The position numbers and the translations under genes were made by a program. From Pseudomonadota bacterium (GTDB lineage Bacteria; Pseudomonadota; Gammaproteobacteria; Burkholderiales; Burkholderiaceae_C): a DNA stretch of 64,000 bases. This document shows positions 1-10,000 of this stretch, piece after piece (position 1 is the stretch's first letter; every line of letters begins with the position of its first letter). The stretch covers positions 41,291 to 105,290 of the forward strand of contig JAJZVU010000008.1 of the NCBI GenBank assembly GCA_021845505.1, in the 5' to 3' direction. Under the pieces are notes generated by a model. The model was not told the DNA's origin. It searched no databases and worked only from the letters and a program-made list of their open reading frames with translations.

Positions 1-512
1 AGGCGCTGCTGCTGCAGCCGCTGCGCCAGCACGTCGAGCATCGCCGGCCCGATGTTTCCCGCCTCGACCGCGTCGACCCCGGCCGCCTGCAGCAGCAGCG
101 TGGCCAGCCGGGTCACCGTGGTCTTGCCGTTGGTCCCGGTGACGGCCAGCACCGCCGGCGCGTAGCCCTGCGCCTGCTGCAGTTCGCGCAGCGCCCGCTG
201 GAACAGCCAGAGCTCGCCGCGCACCTCGATTCCCCGCGCCCGCGCGGCGCGCAGCAACTCGCCGAAATGGGCGTCGTCGGGGGCGATTCCCGGGCTCACG
301 CAGACCAGGTCGACGCCGTCGAGCAACTCGCTTCCCGCGGCTCCCAGGCTGGGTTGCAGCGCGGGCAGCTGCTCGCGCAGCGCCTGCAGCGCGGGCGGCC
401 GCTGGCGGCTGTCGGCGGCGCGCACGCGCGCGCCCTGCAGCGCGCACCAGCGCAGCATCGCGGCGCCCGAGATTCCGAGGCCGAGAACGAGGATGGTCTT
501 GTCGCGCAGCAT
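1..512 (-). CDS. murD: UDP-N-acetylmuramoylalanine--D-glutamate ligase MurD (3' end outside window)
   Basis: MurD adds D-glutamate to UDP-MurNAc-L-Ala in the cytoplasm during peptidoglycan precursor synthesis. Only the first ~170 residues are present; the gene runs off the left edge. Visible are the N-terminal Rossmann-like motif VLGLGISG (about residues 9-16) and the ATP-binding loop TGTNGKT (about 124-130). The start at 512 is chosen because GAGG lies 6 nt upstream. An alternative start at 524 overlaps the mraY stop as ATGA and would add four residues. The gene is the last visible member of the dcw operon, directly after mraY. Confidence 0.93.
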   Translation of the reverse strand, partial: MLRDKTILVLGLGISGAAMLRWCALQGARVRAADSRQRPPALQALREQLPALQPSLGAAGSELLDGVDLVCVSPGIAPDDAHFGELLRAARARGIEVRGELWLFQRALRELQQAQGYAPAVLAVTGTNGKTTVTRLATLLLQAAGVDAVEAGNIGPAMLDVLAQRLQQQR

Positions 513-520
513 GCCCGGCC

Positions 521-1699
521 TCATCGCAGCTTCAGGCTGGCCAGGCCGGCCAGGCACAGCATCATGCTGACGATCCAGAAGCGGATCACCACCTGCGACT
601 CCTTCACGCCGAGCTGCTCGAAGTGATGGTGCAGCGGGGCCATCTTGAAGATGCGCCGACCCTGGCCGTACTTGCGCTTGGTGTACTTGAAATAGCCGAC
701 CTGGATCATCACCGACACGGTCTCGGCGACGAACACGCCGCCCATGATGAACAGCACGATCTCCTGGCGCACGATGACCGCGATGGTCCCCAGCGCCGCG
801 CCCAGCGCCAGCGCGCCGACGTCGCCCATGAACACCTGCGCCGGATAGGCGTTGAACCACAGGAAGGCCAGGCCGGCGCCGACCATCGAGCCGATGAAGA
901 TCAGAAGCTCGCCGCTGCCCGCGATGTAGGGAAACAGCAGGTAGCGGGAGAACACGGCATTGCCGCTGACGTAGGCGAAGACGCCCAGCGAGCCGCCGAC
1001 CATCACCGTGGGCATGATCGCCAGTCCGTCCGCGCCGTCGGTCAGGTTCACCGCGTTGCTCGAGCCGACGATGACCAGGTAGGTCAGGACGATGAAGCCG
1101 GCGATGCCCAGCGGATAGCTCACGGTCTTGAAGAACGGCACGATCAGGTCGGCCGCGGGCGGCAACGGCATGGTCAGGCCGCTGCGCAGCCAGGCCACGA
1201 ACAGGTGCCAGACCTGGGCGTTGCCCTGGCCGGACACGGCAAAGGCCAGGTAGAAGGCCGCGACGACGCCGATCAGCGACTGCCAGAAGTACTTCTCGCG
1301 CGACCGCATGCCCTGCGGGTCGCGGTGCACCACCTTGCGGTAGTCGTCGACCCAGCCGATGGCGCCGAAGCCCAGCGTGACGAGCAGGACGATCCAGACA
1401 AAGCGGTTGGACAGGTCCATCCACAGCAAGGTCGACGCGGTGATGGCCAGCAGGATCAGCACGCCGCCCATGGTCGGCGTGCCGGTCTTGATCAGGTGGG
1501 TCTGCGGGCCGTCGCTGCGCACGGCCTGCCCGACCTTCATCGCGGTCAGCTTGCGGATCAGCGCGGGGCCGGCGGCCAGCCCGATGAACAGCGCGGTCAG
1601 GGTGCTCATCACCGCACGAAAGGTGATGTAGTTGAACACCCGGAAGAAGCGCAGGTCGGGCGAGCTTTGCATCAGCCACAGCGCGAGGCTATGCAGCAT
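521..1699 (-). CDS. mraY: Phospho-N-acetylmuramoyl-pentapeptide-transferase MraY
   Basis: MraY is the integral membrane enzyme that transfers phospho-MurNAc-pentapeptide to undecaprenyl phosphate, forming lipid I. The 392-residue product has the usual ~10 hydrophobic segments and recognisable family stretches: [13 protein letters not shown] near the N terminus, a GTPTMGG loop, [10 protein letters not shown] with the Asp-rich catalytic site, and APLHHHFE near the C terminus. The reading frame stays open upstream, but the start at 1699 fits the family N terminus and has GGAGG 6 nt upstream. It overlaps the end of murEF by 11 bp, which suggests translational coupling. Confidence 0.97.
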   Translation of the reverse strand: MLHSLALWLMQSSPDLRFFRVFNYITFRAVMSTLTALFIGLAAGPALIRKLTAMKVGQAVRSDGPQTHLIKTGTPTMGGVLILLAITASTLLWMDLSNRFVWIVLLVTLGFGAIGWVDDYRKVVHRDPQGMRSREKYFWQSLIGVVAAFYLAFAVSGQGNAQVWHLFVAWLRSGLTMPLPPAADLIVPFFKTVSYPLGIAGFIVLTYLVIVGSSNAVNLTDGADGLAIMPTVMVGGSLGVFAYVSGNAVFSRYLLFPYIAGSGELLIFIGSMVGAGLAFLWFNAYPAQVFMGDVGALALGAALGTIAVIVRQEIVLFIMGGVFVAETVSVMIQVGYFKYTKRKYGQGRRIFKMAPLHHHFEQLGVKESQVVIRFWIVSMMLCLAGLASLKLR

Positions 1700-4655
1700 G
1701 TCCGCCCTCCTCGACCCCGCCCGCCGACTGCGCCGCGCAGCGCCTGCGCAGCGCGTCGACCACGCGCTCCATGCGCATGAAGCGCGAGCCCTTGACCAGC
1801 ACGACGTCGGCGGCCGCGGCGGCCGCGGCCAGCGCATCGACATCGAGGCCCTCGAAACGATCGGCATGCCGGGCGTCCAGGCCCGCGGCGCGCGCCGCGT
1901 CGGCCGCGTGGCGGCAGGCCGCGCCGAGGGTCCACAGCCCGAGCAGGCCCGCCGCCGCGGCGGCGCGGCCCGCCTCCGCATGCAGCGACGGCCCCTGCTC
2001 GCCGACCTCTCCCATGTCGCCCAGCACCAGCAGGCGGCGGCCCGGCAGCGCGGCCAGCAGATCGATGGCCGCGCGCACCGAATCGGGGTTGGCGTTGTAG
2101 GTGTCGTCGATCAGCAGCCACTCGCTGCCGTCGGCGCGCCTGAACAGGCTGCGCTGCATGCGCGAGTGCACCGGGCGGAAGGCCTCGAGTCCCTCGACCA
2201 CCGCCTCCAGCGGCGCGCCGGCGGCCAGCGCCGCGGCGGCCGCGGCCAGCGCGTTGTGGGCGTTGTGGCGTCCCAGCACATGCAGCCTCAGCCGAGCCTG
2301 CGCGCCGGCCGCGCGCAGCGCCAGCTCGATCCCGGCGCCGCCGGCGGACGGCTGGCCCAGCAGCCAGCCCTCGACCTCGGCCGCCGGCTGCTGCGCCGCC
2401 CCCGCGTGCTCGCGCAGCGCAAAGCGCTGCAGCCGCCGCGGCGCGGCCATGCGCGCCCACAGCGCGGCGTATGCATCGGTGGCGGGAAACACCGCGACGC
2501 CGCTTTCGGGCAGCGCCAGCAGCACCTGGGCGTTCTCCCGCGCCACCGCGTCGACGCTGCCCATGAACTCCAGGTGCTCGCGCTGCGCATTGTTGATCAG
2601 CGCCACGTCGGGCTCGGCGATCGCCGCCAGGCGGGCGATCTCCCCCGGGTGGTTCATGCCCATCTCGACCACCGCCGCCTGGTGCCGGGGGCGCAGCCGC
2701 AGCAGGGTCAGCGGCACGCCGACGTCGTTGTTGAAGTTGCCGGCGGTGGCCAGGCTGGCGTCGGCGCCCTGCCAGGCCTGCAGGATGCAGCCCAGCATCT
2801 GGGTCACCGTCGTCTTGCCGTTGCTGCCCGTCACGGCGATCAGCGGCATCGCCGGCTGCTGCCGGCGCCACGCCCGCGCCAGCGCGCCCAGCGCGACGCG
2901 GCTGTCGCCGACCTCGACCCCCGGCAGGCCGCTGGCCTGCACGTCCCGCTCGGCCAGCACGGCCGCGGCCCCGGCCGCCGCCGCCTGCGGCAGGAAGGCG
3001 TGGCCGTCGTAGCGCTCGCCGCGCAGCGCGACGAAGAGTTCGCCGGGGCCGAGGCGCCGGCTGTCGGTTCCGATGCCCGCCAGCGCGAGCGCGCCGTCGC
3101 CGTGCAGCCGGCCGTCGCTCCAGGCGGCGACCTCGCGCAGGCTCATCCAGCCGGCGCCGCGCGCGGCCAGCGCGGCGCGGGCATGGAACAGGTCGCTGAA
3201 GGCCCGGCTGCGCCCGCGCGCCTGCTGCGTGGCCTCGTGCCCCTTGCCGGCCAGCAGCACGACGTCGCGCGGCTGCGCATGCGCCACGGTCTGCGCGATC
3301 GCCTGCTCGCGCTCGGCCAGCACCAGCATGCGCGAGGGCGCAGCCGCCCCGGCCAGCAACTGCCCGAGGATGTCCTGCGGCGCCTCGCTGCGCGGGTTGT
3401 CGCTGGTCAGCACCACGCGGTCGGCGCCGGCCTCGGCCGCAGCCGCCATCGGCGCGCGCTTGCCCTGGTCGCGATCGCCGCCGGCGCCGAACATGCACCA
3501 CAGCTGGCCGCCCCGCTGCTGCGCCACCTCGCGCAGCGCCTGCAGCGCCTGCGCCAGCGCGTCGGGGGTGTGCGCGTAGTCGACCACCACCAGCGGCGCG
3601 CCCGCGCCGCCCAGCGGCTGCATGCGCCCGGGCGGCGCGGAGATGGCCGGCAGCGCGTCCAGCACCTGCCGGAAACCCAGGCCGCAGCACTCGAGCAGTC
3701 CGCACACCAGCAGCACGTTGGATGCGTTGAAGGCTCCCAGCAGCGCCAGTTCGACGCTGCCTCGCTGCTCGCCGCGCCGCAGCCCGAGCCGCAGGCCCTT
3801 GGCGTCGTGCCGCACGTCCTCGGCCCGCCAGTCCGCCGCCGGGGCTGCGCCGCCCGCGCGCGACACCCGCAGGGTGTCCAGCCCGCGCTGGCGGCAGTGG
3901 GCAGCGAGCTCGGCGCCCATCGGGTCGTCGACGTTGAGCACCGCGCCGCGCAGCTGCGGCCAGTCGAACAGCCGGCGCTTGGCCGCCGCATAGGCGGCCA
4001 TGCTGCCGTGGTAGTCCAGGTGGTCGCGGCTCAGGTTGCTGAACGCCGCGGCCTGGATGCGCAGCCCGGACAGGCGCTGCTCCTCGAGGCCTATCGACGA
4101 AGCCTCGATCGCGCAGTGGCGCACGCCGCGCGCCAGCATGCGCGCGAGCTCGGCGTGCAGCCGCAGCGGATCGGGGGTGGTCAGCCCGGTGGAGCGCAGC
4201 TCGGGCGGCACGCCGGCGCCCAGCGTTCCGATCACCCCGCAGGGCCTGCCGCTGGCGCGCAGCGCCTGCGCCAGCCACCAGGCGGTGGAGGTCTTGCCGT
4301 TGGTGCCGGTCACCGCCAGCACGCTCATGTGGCGCGACGGGTGGCCGAGCCAGGCGTCGGCGATCTCGCCCGCCAGCGCCTTGAGGCCGCGCAGCCGCAG
4401 CACCTGCCGCGGCCACTCGACGCTGTCGGCGCCCTCGTGCTCGATCAGCACGGCGCCGGCGCCGCGCGCCAGCGCGTCGGCGACGTGGCGCCGCGGGTCG
4501 TTGCCGGCTCCCGGCCAGGCGACGAACACGTCGCCCTCGCGCAGCGTGCGCGAGTCGGCGAGCAGCGCGGCCTGCGGCGCCACCAGCGCGCGCAGCGCAT
4601 GCAGCGCGGCGCCGGCCGAGGTCAGCGGCGACGCCGGCGCGGAGCCTACGCTCAT
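1689..4655 (-). CDS. murEF: Bifunctional MurE-MurF ligase fusion
   Basis: This single 988-residue frame joins two Mur ligases that add meso-diaminopimelate (MurE) and then D-Ala-D-Ala (MurF) to the cytoplasmic murein precursor. MurE half (about 1-500): P-loop TGTNGKT at 116-122, DNPR at 419-422 (the motif that selects meso-DAP over lysine) and KGHE at 471-474. MurF half, from about W503/M504: a second P-loop TGSNGKT at 609-615 and a family-typical C-terminal domain. There is no stop or obvious start signal between the halves. Fusions of this kind are known in Bordetella and relatives. It begins as ATGA overlapping the ftsI stop. Confidence 0.96.
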   Translation of the reverse strand: MSVGSAPASPLTSAGAALHALRALVAPQAALLADSRTLREGDVFVAWPGAGNDPRRHVADALARGAGAVLIEHEGADSVEWPRQVLRLRGLKALAGEIADAWLGHPSRHMSVLAVTGTNGKTSTAWWLAQALRASGRPCGVIGTLGAGVPPELRSTGLTTPDPLRLHAELARMLARGVRHCAIEASSIGLEEQRLSGLRIQAAAFSNLSRDHLDYHGSMAAYAAAKRRLFDWPQLRGAVLNVDDPMGAELAAHCRQRGLDTLRVSRAGGAAPAADWRAEDVRHDAKGLRLGLRRGEQRGSVELALLGAFNASNVLLVCGLLECCGLGFRQVLDALPAISAPPGRMQPLGGAGAPLVVVDYAHTPDALAQALQALREVAQQRGGQLWCMFGAGGDRDQGKRAPMAAAAEAGADRVVLTSDNPRSEAPQDILGQLLAGAAAPSRMLVLAEREQAIAQTVAHAQPRDVVLLAGKGHEATQQARGRSRAFSDLFHARAALAARGAGWMSLREVAAWSDGRLHGDGALALAGIGTDSRRLGPGELFVALRGERYDGHAFLPQAAAAGAAAVLAERDVQASGLPGVEVGDSRVALGALARAWRRQQPAMPLIAVTGSNGKTTVTQMLGCILQAWQGADASLATAGNFNNDVGVPLTLLRLRPRHQAAVVEMGMNHPGEIARLAAIAEPDVALINNAQREHLEFMGSVDAVARENAQVLLALPESGVAVFPATDAYAALWARMAAPRRLQRFALREHAGAAQQPAAEVEGWLLGQPSAGGAGIELALRAAGAQARLRLHVLGRHNAHNALAAAAAALAAGAPLEAVVEGLEAFRPVHSRMQRSLFRRADGSEWLLIDDTYNANPDSVRAAIDLLAALPGRRLLVLGDMGEVGEQGPSLHAEAGRAAAAAGLLGLWTLGAACRHAADAARAAGLDARHADRFEGLDVDALAAAAAAADVVLVKGSRFMRMERVVDALRRRCAAQSAGGVEEGGHAA

Positions 4656-6412
4656 GCCGCGCCTCCCGGCTGCTGCCGGCCCGCGGGGGGCACGTCGGGC
4701 TGCACCGGCAGGTCGGGCGGCACGCCCAGGATGCGCAACGCCTGGCCGATGACCTCGGAGAACACGGGCGCCGCGATCTGGCCGCCGAAGTGGTGGGCGG
4801 CGTCGGGCTGGTCCACCGACACCGCCATCACCAGCCGCGGGTGGTTGAGCGGCGCCAGGCCGACGAACTGCGCGCGGAACAGGTGCTTGTCATAGGCCTT
4901 GCCGCGCCACAGGTAGGCGGTGCCGGTCTTGCCGCCGACGCGGTAGCCCGGCACGCGCGCGGTCGGAGCGGTGCCGTTGCGCGAGGTCACCAGCGCGAGC
5001 ATCGAACGGATGTCCGCGGCGACGCGGCGGGAGATCACCCGCACCGCGGGGGTCGGCTGGGGGCTGTCGAGCAGGGTCGCCGGGCGGATGCGGCCATCGT
5101 CGGCGAACAGCAGGTAGGCATGGGCGAGCTGGAAGGTCGACAGCGCGAGGCCGTAGCCGAAGCCCTGGGTCACCGCGTCGATCGGGCGCCAGTTCTTCCA
5201 CGGCCGCAGGCGGCCGCTGGCGGCCCCGGGGAAGGGCAGCTGCGGGCGCTGCCCGAGGCCGACCGCGGTGTACATGTCCCATTGCTCCTGGGGCTTCATC
5301 CGCATCACGATCTGCCCGGTGGCGACGTTGCTCGAGTATTCGATGACCTGCGGCAGGCCGATCAGGCCGTTGTTGGAGTCGTCGCAGATGTTGTTCCCGT
5401 ACATCATCATGCACCCGGGGGCGGTCTGGAAGGTGCTGTGCATGGTGATGACCCCGTCCTGCAGAGCGGCGGCGATGGTCAGCGGCTTGATCACCGAGCC
5501 GGGCTCGAAGATGTCGGTCAGCGCGTAGTTGCGCATGTCCGCCGCGACGTAGGTGCTGCGGTTGTTGGGGTTGAAGCTCGGATAGTCGGCCATCGCCAGC
5601 ACCTGGCCGTTGCTGGCGTCGATGACCACCGCGCTGGCGTTCTTCGCGTGGCTGGTCTTCACCGCCTGGCGCAGCGCCTGGTAGGTCAGGTCCTGGATCT
5701 TGCTGTCGATCGACAGCTGGATGTCCTGGCCGTTGACCGGGGGCGTTCCGCCCTCGACGTCCTCGATGACGTTGCCCAGGCGGTCGCGCATGACCCTGCG
5801 CGTGCCGGGGTGGCCGGCGAGCTGGTGCTGGAAGGCCAGCTCCAGGCCGCCGCGCCCCTGGTTCTCGATGTTGGTGAAGCCCAGCAGCTGCGCCGCCGCC
5901 GGGCCCTCCGGGTAGTAGCGCCGGTAGCTGGGGGACATGTAGACCCCCTTGATGTGCAGCGCCTGCACCTTGCGCGCCAGCCCGATGCCCACCTGGCGCC
6001 TGACATAGACGAACTGCAGCGGCAGCGCGAGGCGCTGCTGCAGCGTGCGCGGGTCCAGGCCCAGCAGTCCGGCCAGCTGCTCGACCTGCTGCGCGCTGGC
6101 CTGCAGCGTGCGCGGGTCGGCCCAGATGGTCTGCACCGGGATGCTCGAGGCCAGGATGTTGCCGTTGCGGTCGAGGATGCGCCCGCGCATCGCCGGCAGC
6201 TCCAGCGTGCGCACGAAGCGCAGCTCCCCCTGGTGCTGGTAGAAGCTGGTCGTGATGCCCTGCACCCACAGCGCGCGCAGCGCCAGCGCGGCGAAAGCCC
6301 CGTAGAGCAGCCAGCGGATCAACCAGGCGCGCCCCGGCGGCAGCCGCAGGCGCAGCAGGTGGCTGTTGCGGCGCTGCACCGGGATGGCGAACGGACGCGA
6401 TGCGAGTCTCAT
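4652..6412 (-). CDS. ftsI: Peptidoglycan D,D-transpeptidase FtsI (PBP3)
   Basis: FtsI is the class B penicillin-binding protein that cross-links septal peptidoglycan in the divisome. The 586-residue protein has a basic cytoplasmic N terminus, one membrane anchor (about 29-50), a dimerisation domain and a transpeptidase domain. The catalytic motifs are intact: SVIK with nucleophile S306, SSN at 360-362 and KTGT at 495-498. It starts 10 bp after the ftsL stop, and its stop overlaps the murEF start (ATGA). Activation by FtsW and FtsL is family knowledge, not visible here. Confidence 0.97.
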   Translation of the reverse strand: MRLASRPFAIPVQRRNSHLLRLRLPPGRAWLIRWLLYGAFAALALRALWVQGITTSFYQHQGELRFVRTLELPAMRGRILDRNGNILASSIPVQTIWADPRTLQASAQQVEQLAGLLGLDPRTLQQRLALPLQFVYVRRQVGIGLARKVQALHIKGVYMSPSYRRYYPEGPAAAQLLGFTNIENQGRGGLELAFQHQLAGHPGTRRVMRDRLGNVIEDVEGGTPPVNGQDIQLSIDSKIQDLTYQALRQAVKTSHAKNASAVVIDASNGQVLAMADYPSFNPNNRSTYVAADMRNYALTDIFEPGSVIKPLTIAAALQDGVITMHSTFQTAPGCMMMYGNNICDDSNNGLIGLPQVIEYSSNVATGQIVMRMKPQEQWDMYTAVGLGQRPQLPFPGAASGRLRPWKNWRPIDAVTQGFGYGLALSTFQLAHAYLLFADDGRIRPATLLDSPQPTPAVRVISRRVAADIRSMLALVTSRNGTAPTARVPGYRVGGKTGTAYLWRGKAYDKHLFRAQFVGLAPLNHPRLVMAVSVDQPDAAHHFGGQIAAPVFSEVIGQALRILGVPPDLPVQPDVPPAGRQQPGGAA

Positions 6413-6422
6413 GGCGCGGCGC

Positions 6423-6722
6423 TCAGTCGGTGGGAATGCTCGAGCGCAGCCCGGGCCATTGCGCGGCGCTGACGTAATCGCTGCTCGCGGGGGTGATCGG
6501 GACCATGCCCAGGCGCCCCCGCGCCACCGACTCGATGCGCACCGGCACGGACAGTGCGCGCACTTCCACCTGCAGGCGGTCGCGGTCCAGCGCCAGCTGG
6601 GCCCCCCGCTGCTGCGCAGCGTCGAGCGCCGCGAAGGCGCGCCGCGCCTCGTACTGCGCCCGCACCAGGCTCATCGCGAAGCCCATGGTCACCGCCAGCA
6701 GCAGCAGGTTCAGGCGGATCAT
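6423..6722 (-). CDS. ftsL: Cell division protein FtsL
   Basis: FtsL is a small bitopic divisome protein that works with FtsB and FtsQ and helps activate FtsWI. The 99-residue product has a short N terminus, one transmembrane helix (about 3-20), and then an alpha-helical periplasmic stretch rich in Arg, Ala, Gln and Leu that would form the coiled coil. Sequence identity is low in this family. The call rests on size, topology and position between rsmH and ftsI. The start at 6722 overlaps the rsmH stop as ATGA. Confidence 0.9.
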   Translation of the reverse strand: MIRLNLLLLAVTMGFAMSLVRAQYEARRAFAALDAAQQRGAQLALDRDRLQVEVRALSVPVRIESVARGRLGMVPITPASSDYVSAAQWPGLRSSIPTD

Positions 6723-7708
6723 GCGCCCTCCCCGCCGGCGTGCGGCGGCGCGAGCCGCTCGGCCACGCGCATCACCGCCGAGCGGCTGCGCGGATTCTCG
6801 CGCGCCTCGGCGGCGTCCGGGCGCACCCGCGCGAGCAGCCGCAGGCCGGCGACGAAGGTCGCAGGGGGCAGTGGAAGGCGGCGCTGCTGCGGGGTCAGGG
6901 CCGGCGGCCGCGCATGGCCCTGCATGAACTGCTTGACCATGCGATCTTCGAGGGAGTGAAAGCTGATGACCACCAGTCGGCCTCCCACGGCCAGGCGCCG
7001 CATCACCTGCGCAAGCGCCGCCTCAAGCTCGGCGAGCTCGGCATTGACATGAATCCGAAGAGCCTGAAAGGTGCGGGTCGCGGGATCCTGCCCCGGCTCG
7101 CGGCTGCGCACCGCTTGCGCAACGAGGGCGGCAAGTTCTGCGGTGCGGGTGATGGGGCGACCGCGTTCGCGGCCAGCCACAATCGCCTTTGCAATCGCGA
7201 AAGCCGCCCGTTCGTCCCCGTAGTCGCGCAGCACCCTGGTGATTTCATCGACGTCGGCCTCCAGCAGGAATTGCGCCGCGGTGAAGCCGCGCGTGGTGTC
7301 CATGCGCATGTCCAGCAGCGCGTCGCCGCGAAAGCTGAAGCCGCGCGTCGGGTCGTCGAGCTGCGGCGACGACACGCCGAGGTCGAGCAGAAGACCCTGC
7401 ACGCTGTCGATTCCCAGCTCGTCCAGCACCTGGCCCCATCGAGAAAAGGCCGCCTGCCGCAACTGCAGCCGCGGCTCCTGGCGCGCCAGTTGCGCGCCGG
7501 CCTCGATCGCCTGGGGGTCGCGGTCCAGCGCCACCACCCGCGCGCCGGAACCCAGCCGGGACAGCAGTTCGCGCGCATGTCCGCCACGGCCGAAGGTGCC
7601 GTCGACATACACGCCCTGCGGGTCGACGACCAGCCAATCGACGGCCTGCCGCAGCAACACCGTGCGGTGCTGCAGCGGCGCCGCAGCGGAGGAGGGAACG
7701 TGGGACAT
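6719..7708 (-). CDS. rsmH: 16S rRNA (cytosine(1402)-N(4))-methyltransferase RsmH
   Basis: RsmH (MraW) N4-methylates C1402 of 16S rRNA in the decoding centre, using S-adenosylmethionine. The 329-residue protein shows the family opening [13 protein letters not shown] and the SAM-binding loop DGTFGRGGH (36-44). Further on are [13 protein letters not shown] and the C-terminal [11 protein letters not shown] and NPRSRSA stretches. It lies between mraZ (12-bp gap) and ftsL (4-bp overlap), the standard dcw position. Confidence 0.97.
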   Translation of the reverse strand: MSHVPSSAAAPLQHRTVLLRQAVDWLVVDPQGVYVDGTFGRGGHARELLSRLGSGARVVALDRDPQAIEAGAQLARQEPRLQLRQAAFSRWGQVLDELGIDSVQGLLLDLGVSSPQLDDPTRGFSFRGDALLDMRMDTTRGFTAAQFLLEADVDEITRVLRDYGDERAAFAIAKAIVAGRERGRPITRTAELAALVAQAVRSREPGQDPATRTFQALRIHVNAELAELEAALAQVMRRLAVGGRLVVISFHSLEDRMVKQFMQGHARPPALTPQQRRLPLPPATFVAGLRLLARVRPDAAEARENPRSRSAVMRVAERLAPPHAGGEGA

Positions 7709-7720
7709 CGGGCAGCACCT

Positions 7721-8149
7721 TCACACCACGATGTCACGCACGGCGTCGGGCATGCCGGCGTCGATCACCGCCGCCTCGCGCGCGCGGTGGGTGGCGCGAT
7801 CCCACACCTCGAAGTGCGAGCCCATGCCGATCAGATCGATGTCGCGCCCGATGCTGGCCGCTTCACGCAATTCGGGCGGGATCAGCACCCGGCCGCTGGC
7901 ATCGATCTCGGTTTCGGTCGCATGCCCCAGGTAGATGCGCTTCCAGCCCTGCGCCGACATCGGCAGCGCGGCGATCTTGGAGCGGAAATCCTGCCACTGC
8001 GGGTCGCCGAACATCAGCAGGCAGCCCTCCGGGCTCTTGGTCAGGGTCAGTCGCCCGGCGGCCTGCGCCAACAGCACGTCGCGATGGCGCGCCGGCACGG
8101 TCATGCGACCCTTGCCGTCCAGCGTCAACGCCGAAATGCCGATGAACAC
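7721..8149 (-). CDS. mraZ: Transcriptional regulator MraZ
   Basis: MraZ is a DNA-binding protein with two AbrB-like SpoVT folds that represses its own dcw promoter by binding short direct repeats. The frame stays open further upstream. I chose the GTG at 8149 because GGAGG lies 5 nt before it, and because it gives the family length (142 residues) and N terminus (FIGISALTLDGKGRM, where most relatives have MFQGA). The second repeat carries YLGHATETEIDASGRVLIPP. It is the first gene of the cell-wall operon. Confidence 0.93.
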   Translation of the reverse strand: MFIGISALTLDGKGRMTVPARHRDVLLAQAAGRLTLTKSPEGCLLMFGDPQWQDFRSKIAALPMSAQGWKRIYLGHATETEIDASGRVLIPPELREAASIGRDIDLIGMGSHFEVWDRATHRAREAAVIDAGMPDAVRDIVV

Positions 8150-8183
8150 GCCCGCCTCCGCTCCGCCTGGTGCAACGGCTCGA

Positions 8184-8214
8184 ACGCTGCACTTTGACCC
8201 ACTTTTCTGCACCT
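8184..8214 (-). promoter_or_regulatory. Putative MraZ operator: three 10-bp-spaced GTG repeats
   Basis: Just downstream of the -10 the minus strand reads GGTGCAGAAA, AGTGGGTCAA, AGTGCAGCGT: three consecutive 10-bp units each with a GTG core. MraZ is known to bind direct repeats with 10-bp periodicity upstream of mraZ, so this is the expected autorepression site. Binding itself is inferred. Confidence 0.6.
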
Positions 8215-8220
8215 GGCGCC

Positions 8221-8249
8221 ACTGTATGGGGCAAACCGGGCCCAGTCAA
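8221..8249 (-). promoter_or_regulatory. Sigma70 promoter of the mraZ/dcw operon
   Basis: On the minus strand, TTGACT (8249-8244) is separated by exactly 17 bp from TACAGT (8226-8221). This places a start point near 8214 and a leader of about 65 nt before the mraZ GTG. It is one of the best promoter matches in this GC-rich window. Confidence 0.75.
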
Positions 8250-8490
8250 TACCGGGCTGCAAATTTCTCTTACCAAACAATGACTTAGCGAGGATCCGGG
8301 CACTGTTTTTCCAAACAGCTCGAAAGTAAAAAACCTACTCTAAATAAGGACTTGAAGCCCATGGTGCAAGTAATGGTTTGACCCGGGACCCGCCGAGGGA
8401 CATGGCCCAGGCGGGGCGGCGGCAGGCCGCGGGAGGCCGTCGGACGCGGGTTGCGCCCGGAGATATGGACCGGCACTACGACAGGAAAAA

Positions 8491-8825
8491 GGCGAAGCAA
8501 GTCTGTAGGCCGGATTCTGTGCACCGGTTTCCCGGCGTGACGATCATTCCTCTGGGCCGGGCGTTGCCGCCACGGCTCGATGCCACCTACCCGCAGGCTC
8601 GCGCGGGCCGCGCTCCCGGCGCCTTGCGGCGCCATCGCCTGCCTATTTGGTGTTGCTCCGGGTGGAGGTTGCCGCGTTTCACCTCGGCGCGGCATGGCCG
8701 CGCTTGCTCGTCTCTGTGGCCCTGTTCGTCGCGTCGCCGCGCACGGTCGTTAGCCGTCACCCTGCCCTGCGGAGTCCGGACCTTCCTCACCGCTTGCGCG
8801 GCGCGATCGTCCGACCTGCTTCGCC
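8491..8825 (-). ncRNA. rnpB: RNase P RNA (type A)
   Basis: This is the catalytic RNA of ribonuclease P, which trims tRNA 5' leaders. Reading the minus strand, the conserved core is clear: GAGGAAGGTCCGGACTCC, GCAGGGTGACGGCTAACG, a CCACAGAGACGA stretch, and GAATCCGGCCTACAGAC near the 3' end. The ends pair as helix P1 (GGCGAAGCA with TGCTTCGCC), which sets the boundaries at about 8825 and 8491. A run of five U follows P1 immediately (8490-8486) and probably serves as terminator. It begins only 8 bp after the pyrC stop. There is no separate protein gene in this stretch. Confidence 0.95.
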
Positions 8826-8833
8826 AAGCGGCA

Positions 8834-9925
8834 TTATGCCGGTTGTTGCGGCGCAGCACCGGCAACCGCGCGCCAGTCCAGCCGCCGGCCCGCGTCCAGC
8901 GGCACGATGCCGTCGTCCACGTAGTCCAGCCGCTGCGGCACGGTCCACTGCTGGCGCCGCAGTTCGATGCGGTCGCGGTTGCGCGGCAGGCCGTAGAAAT
9001 CGGCGCCGTGGTGGCTGGCGAAGCCCTCCAGCCGATGCAGGCAGCCCGCCTGCTCGAAGGCCTGGGCGTACAGCTCCAGCGCATGCGCGGCGTTGAAGCA
9101 GCCGGCGCAGCCGCAGTCGGCCTCCTTGGCGGCGCGCGCATGGGGCGCCGAGTCGGTGCCCAGGAAGAACCGCGGGTCGCCGCTGCAGGCGGCCTCCAGC
9201 ACCCGTCGGCGGTGGCTTTCGCGCTTGAGCACCGGCAGGCAGTAATAGTGGGGACGCAGGCCGCCCCGGAACAGCGCGTTGCGGTCGTGCAGCAGGTGCT
9301 GCGGGGTGATCGTCGCGCCCAGCAGCGGCGCGCCGCGCGAGTCCCGCGCGGTCTGGGACAGCACGAAATCCACCGCATGCGAAGTGGTGATGTGCTCCAG
9401 CACGATCTTCAGCGCGGGAAAGTCGCGGCGGAGCGCGACCAGGTGGCGCTCGATGAACACCGCCTCGCGGTCGAACACGTCGACCTCGGGATCGGTGACC
9501 TCGCCATGCACCAGCAGCGGCATGCCCTCGCGCTGCATCGCGTCGAGCACGCCGTGCACATGGCGCAGTTCGGTGACTCCGCTGTCGGAATGGGTCGTCG
9601 CGCCTGCCGGGTAGAGCTTGACCCCGAACACCGCGCCGCTGGCCTTGGCGCGGGCGATTTCCTGCGGCGCGGTGCGGTCGGTCAGGTACAGGGTCATCAA
9701 CGGCTGGAAGTCCGACCCCGCGGGGCGCGCGGCCAGCACCCGCTGCCGGTACGCCAGCGCCAGCGCGGTATCGACCACCGGCGGCTTGAGGTTGGGCATG
9801 ACGATCGCGCGGGCGAACTGCGCCGCGCTCCACCCCACGGTATAGGCGAGGGCGTCGCCGTCGCGCAGGTGCAGGTGCCAGTCGTCGGGACGGGTGAGGA
9901 TCAGGCGGGGCGGAGCGCTGGACAT
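8834..9925 (-). CDS. pyrC: Dihydroorotase PyrC (class II)
   Basis: PyrC is a zinc amidohydrolase that closes carbamoyl-aspartate to dihydroorotate in pyrimidine synthesis. Metal-binding residues are visible in DWHLHLRDG (H17, H19), and the carbamylated lysine is K103 in VKLYPAGATT. Histidines in LLVHGE and LEHITT and the aspartate in FLGTDSAPH follow. The frame extends further upstream, but the family N terminus begins at the ATG at 9925, giving 363 residues, slightly longer than usual at the C terminus. It lies downstream of the ABC transporter gene and immediately upstream of rnpB. Confidence 0.95.
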   Translation of the reverse strand: MSSAPPRLILTRPDDWHLHLRDGDALAYTVGWSAAQFARAIVMPNLKPPVVDTALALAYRQRVLAARPAGSDFQPLMTLYLTDRTAPQEIARAKASGAVFGVKLYPAGATTHSDSGVTELRHVHGVLDAMQREGMPLLVHGEVTDPEVDVFDREAVFIERHLVALRRDFPALKIVLEHITTSHAVDFVLSQTARDSRGAPLLGATITPQHLLHDRNALFRGGLRPHYYCLPVLKRESHRRRVLEAACSGDPRFFLGTDSAPHARAAKEADCGCAGCFNAAHALELYAQAFEQAGCLHRLEGFASHHGADFYGLPRNRDRIELRRQQWTVPQRLDYVDDGIVPLDAGRRLDWRAVAGAAPQQPA

Positions 9926-10000
9926 CGAATCGGGGAATGGCGCCGCGCCGACGCGGCCTGCAGCGGATGGTAGCCCGGGCGGACGCGCGCCGGCGCGGCG

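Noticed and set aside
1632..4895. Long plus-strand open frame opposite murEF
   Set aside because: Shadow of murEF codon usage; composition is random and no start signal was seen.
8250..8490. Small gene between mraZ and rnpB
   Set aside because: The open frame here runs into rnpB and has no motif. The region looks like terminator and promoter sequence, with a CTGTTT/AAACAG hairpin at 8303-8318.
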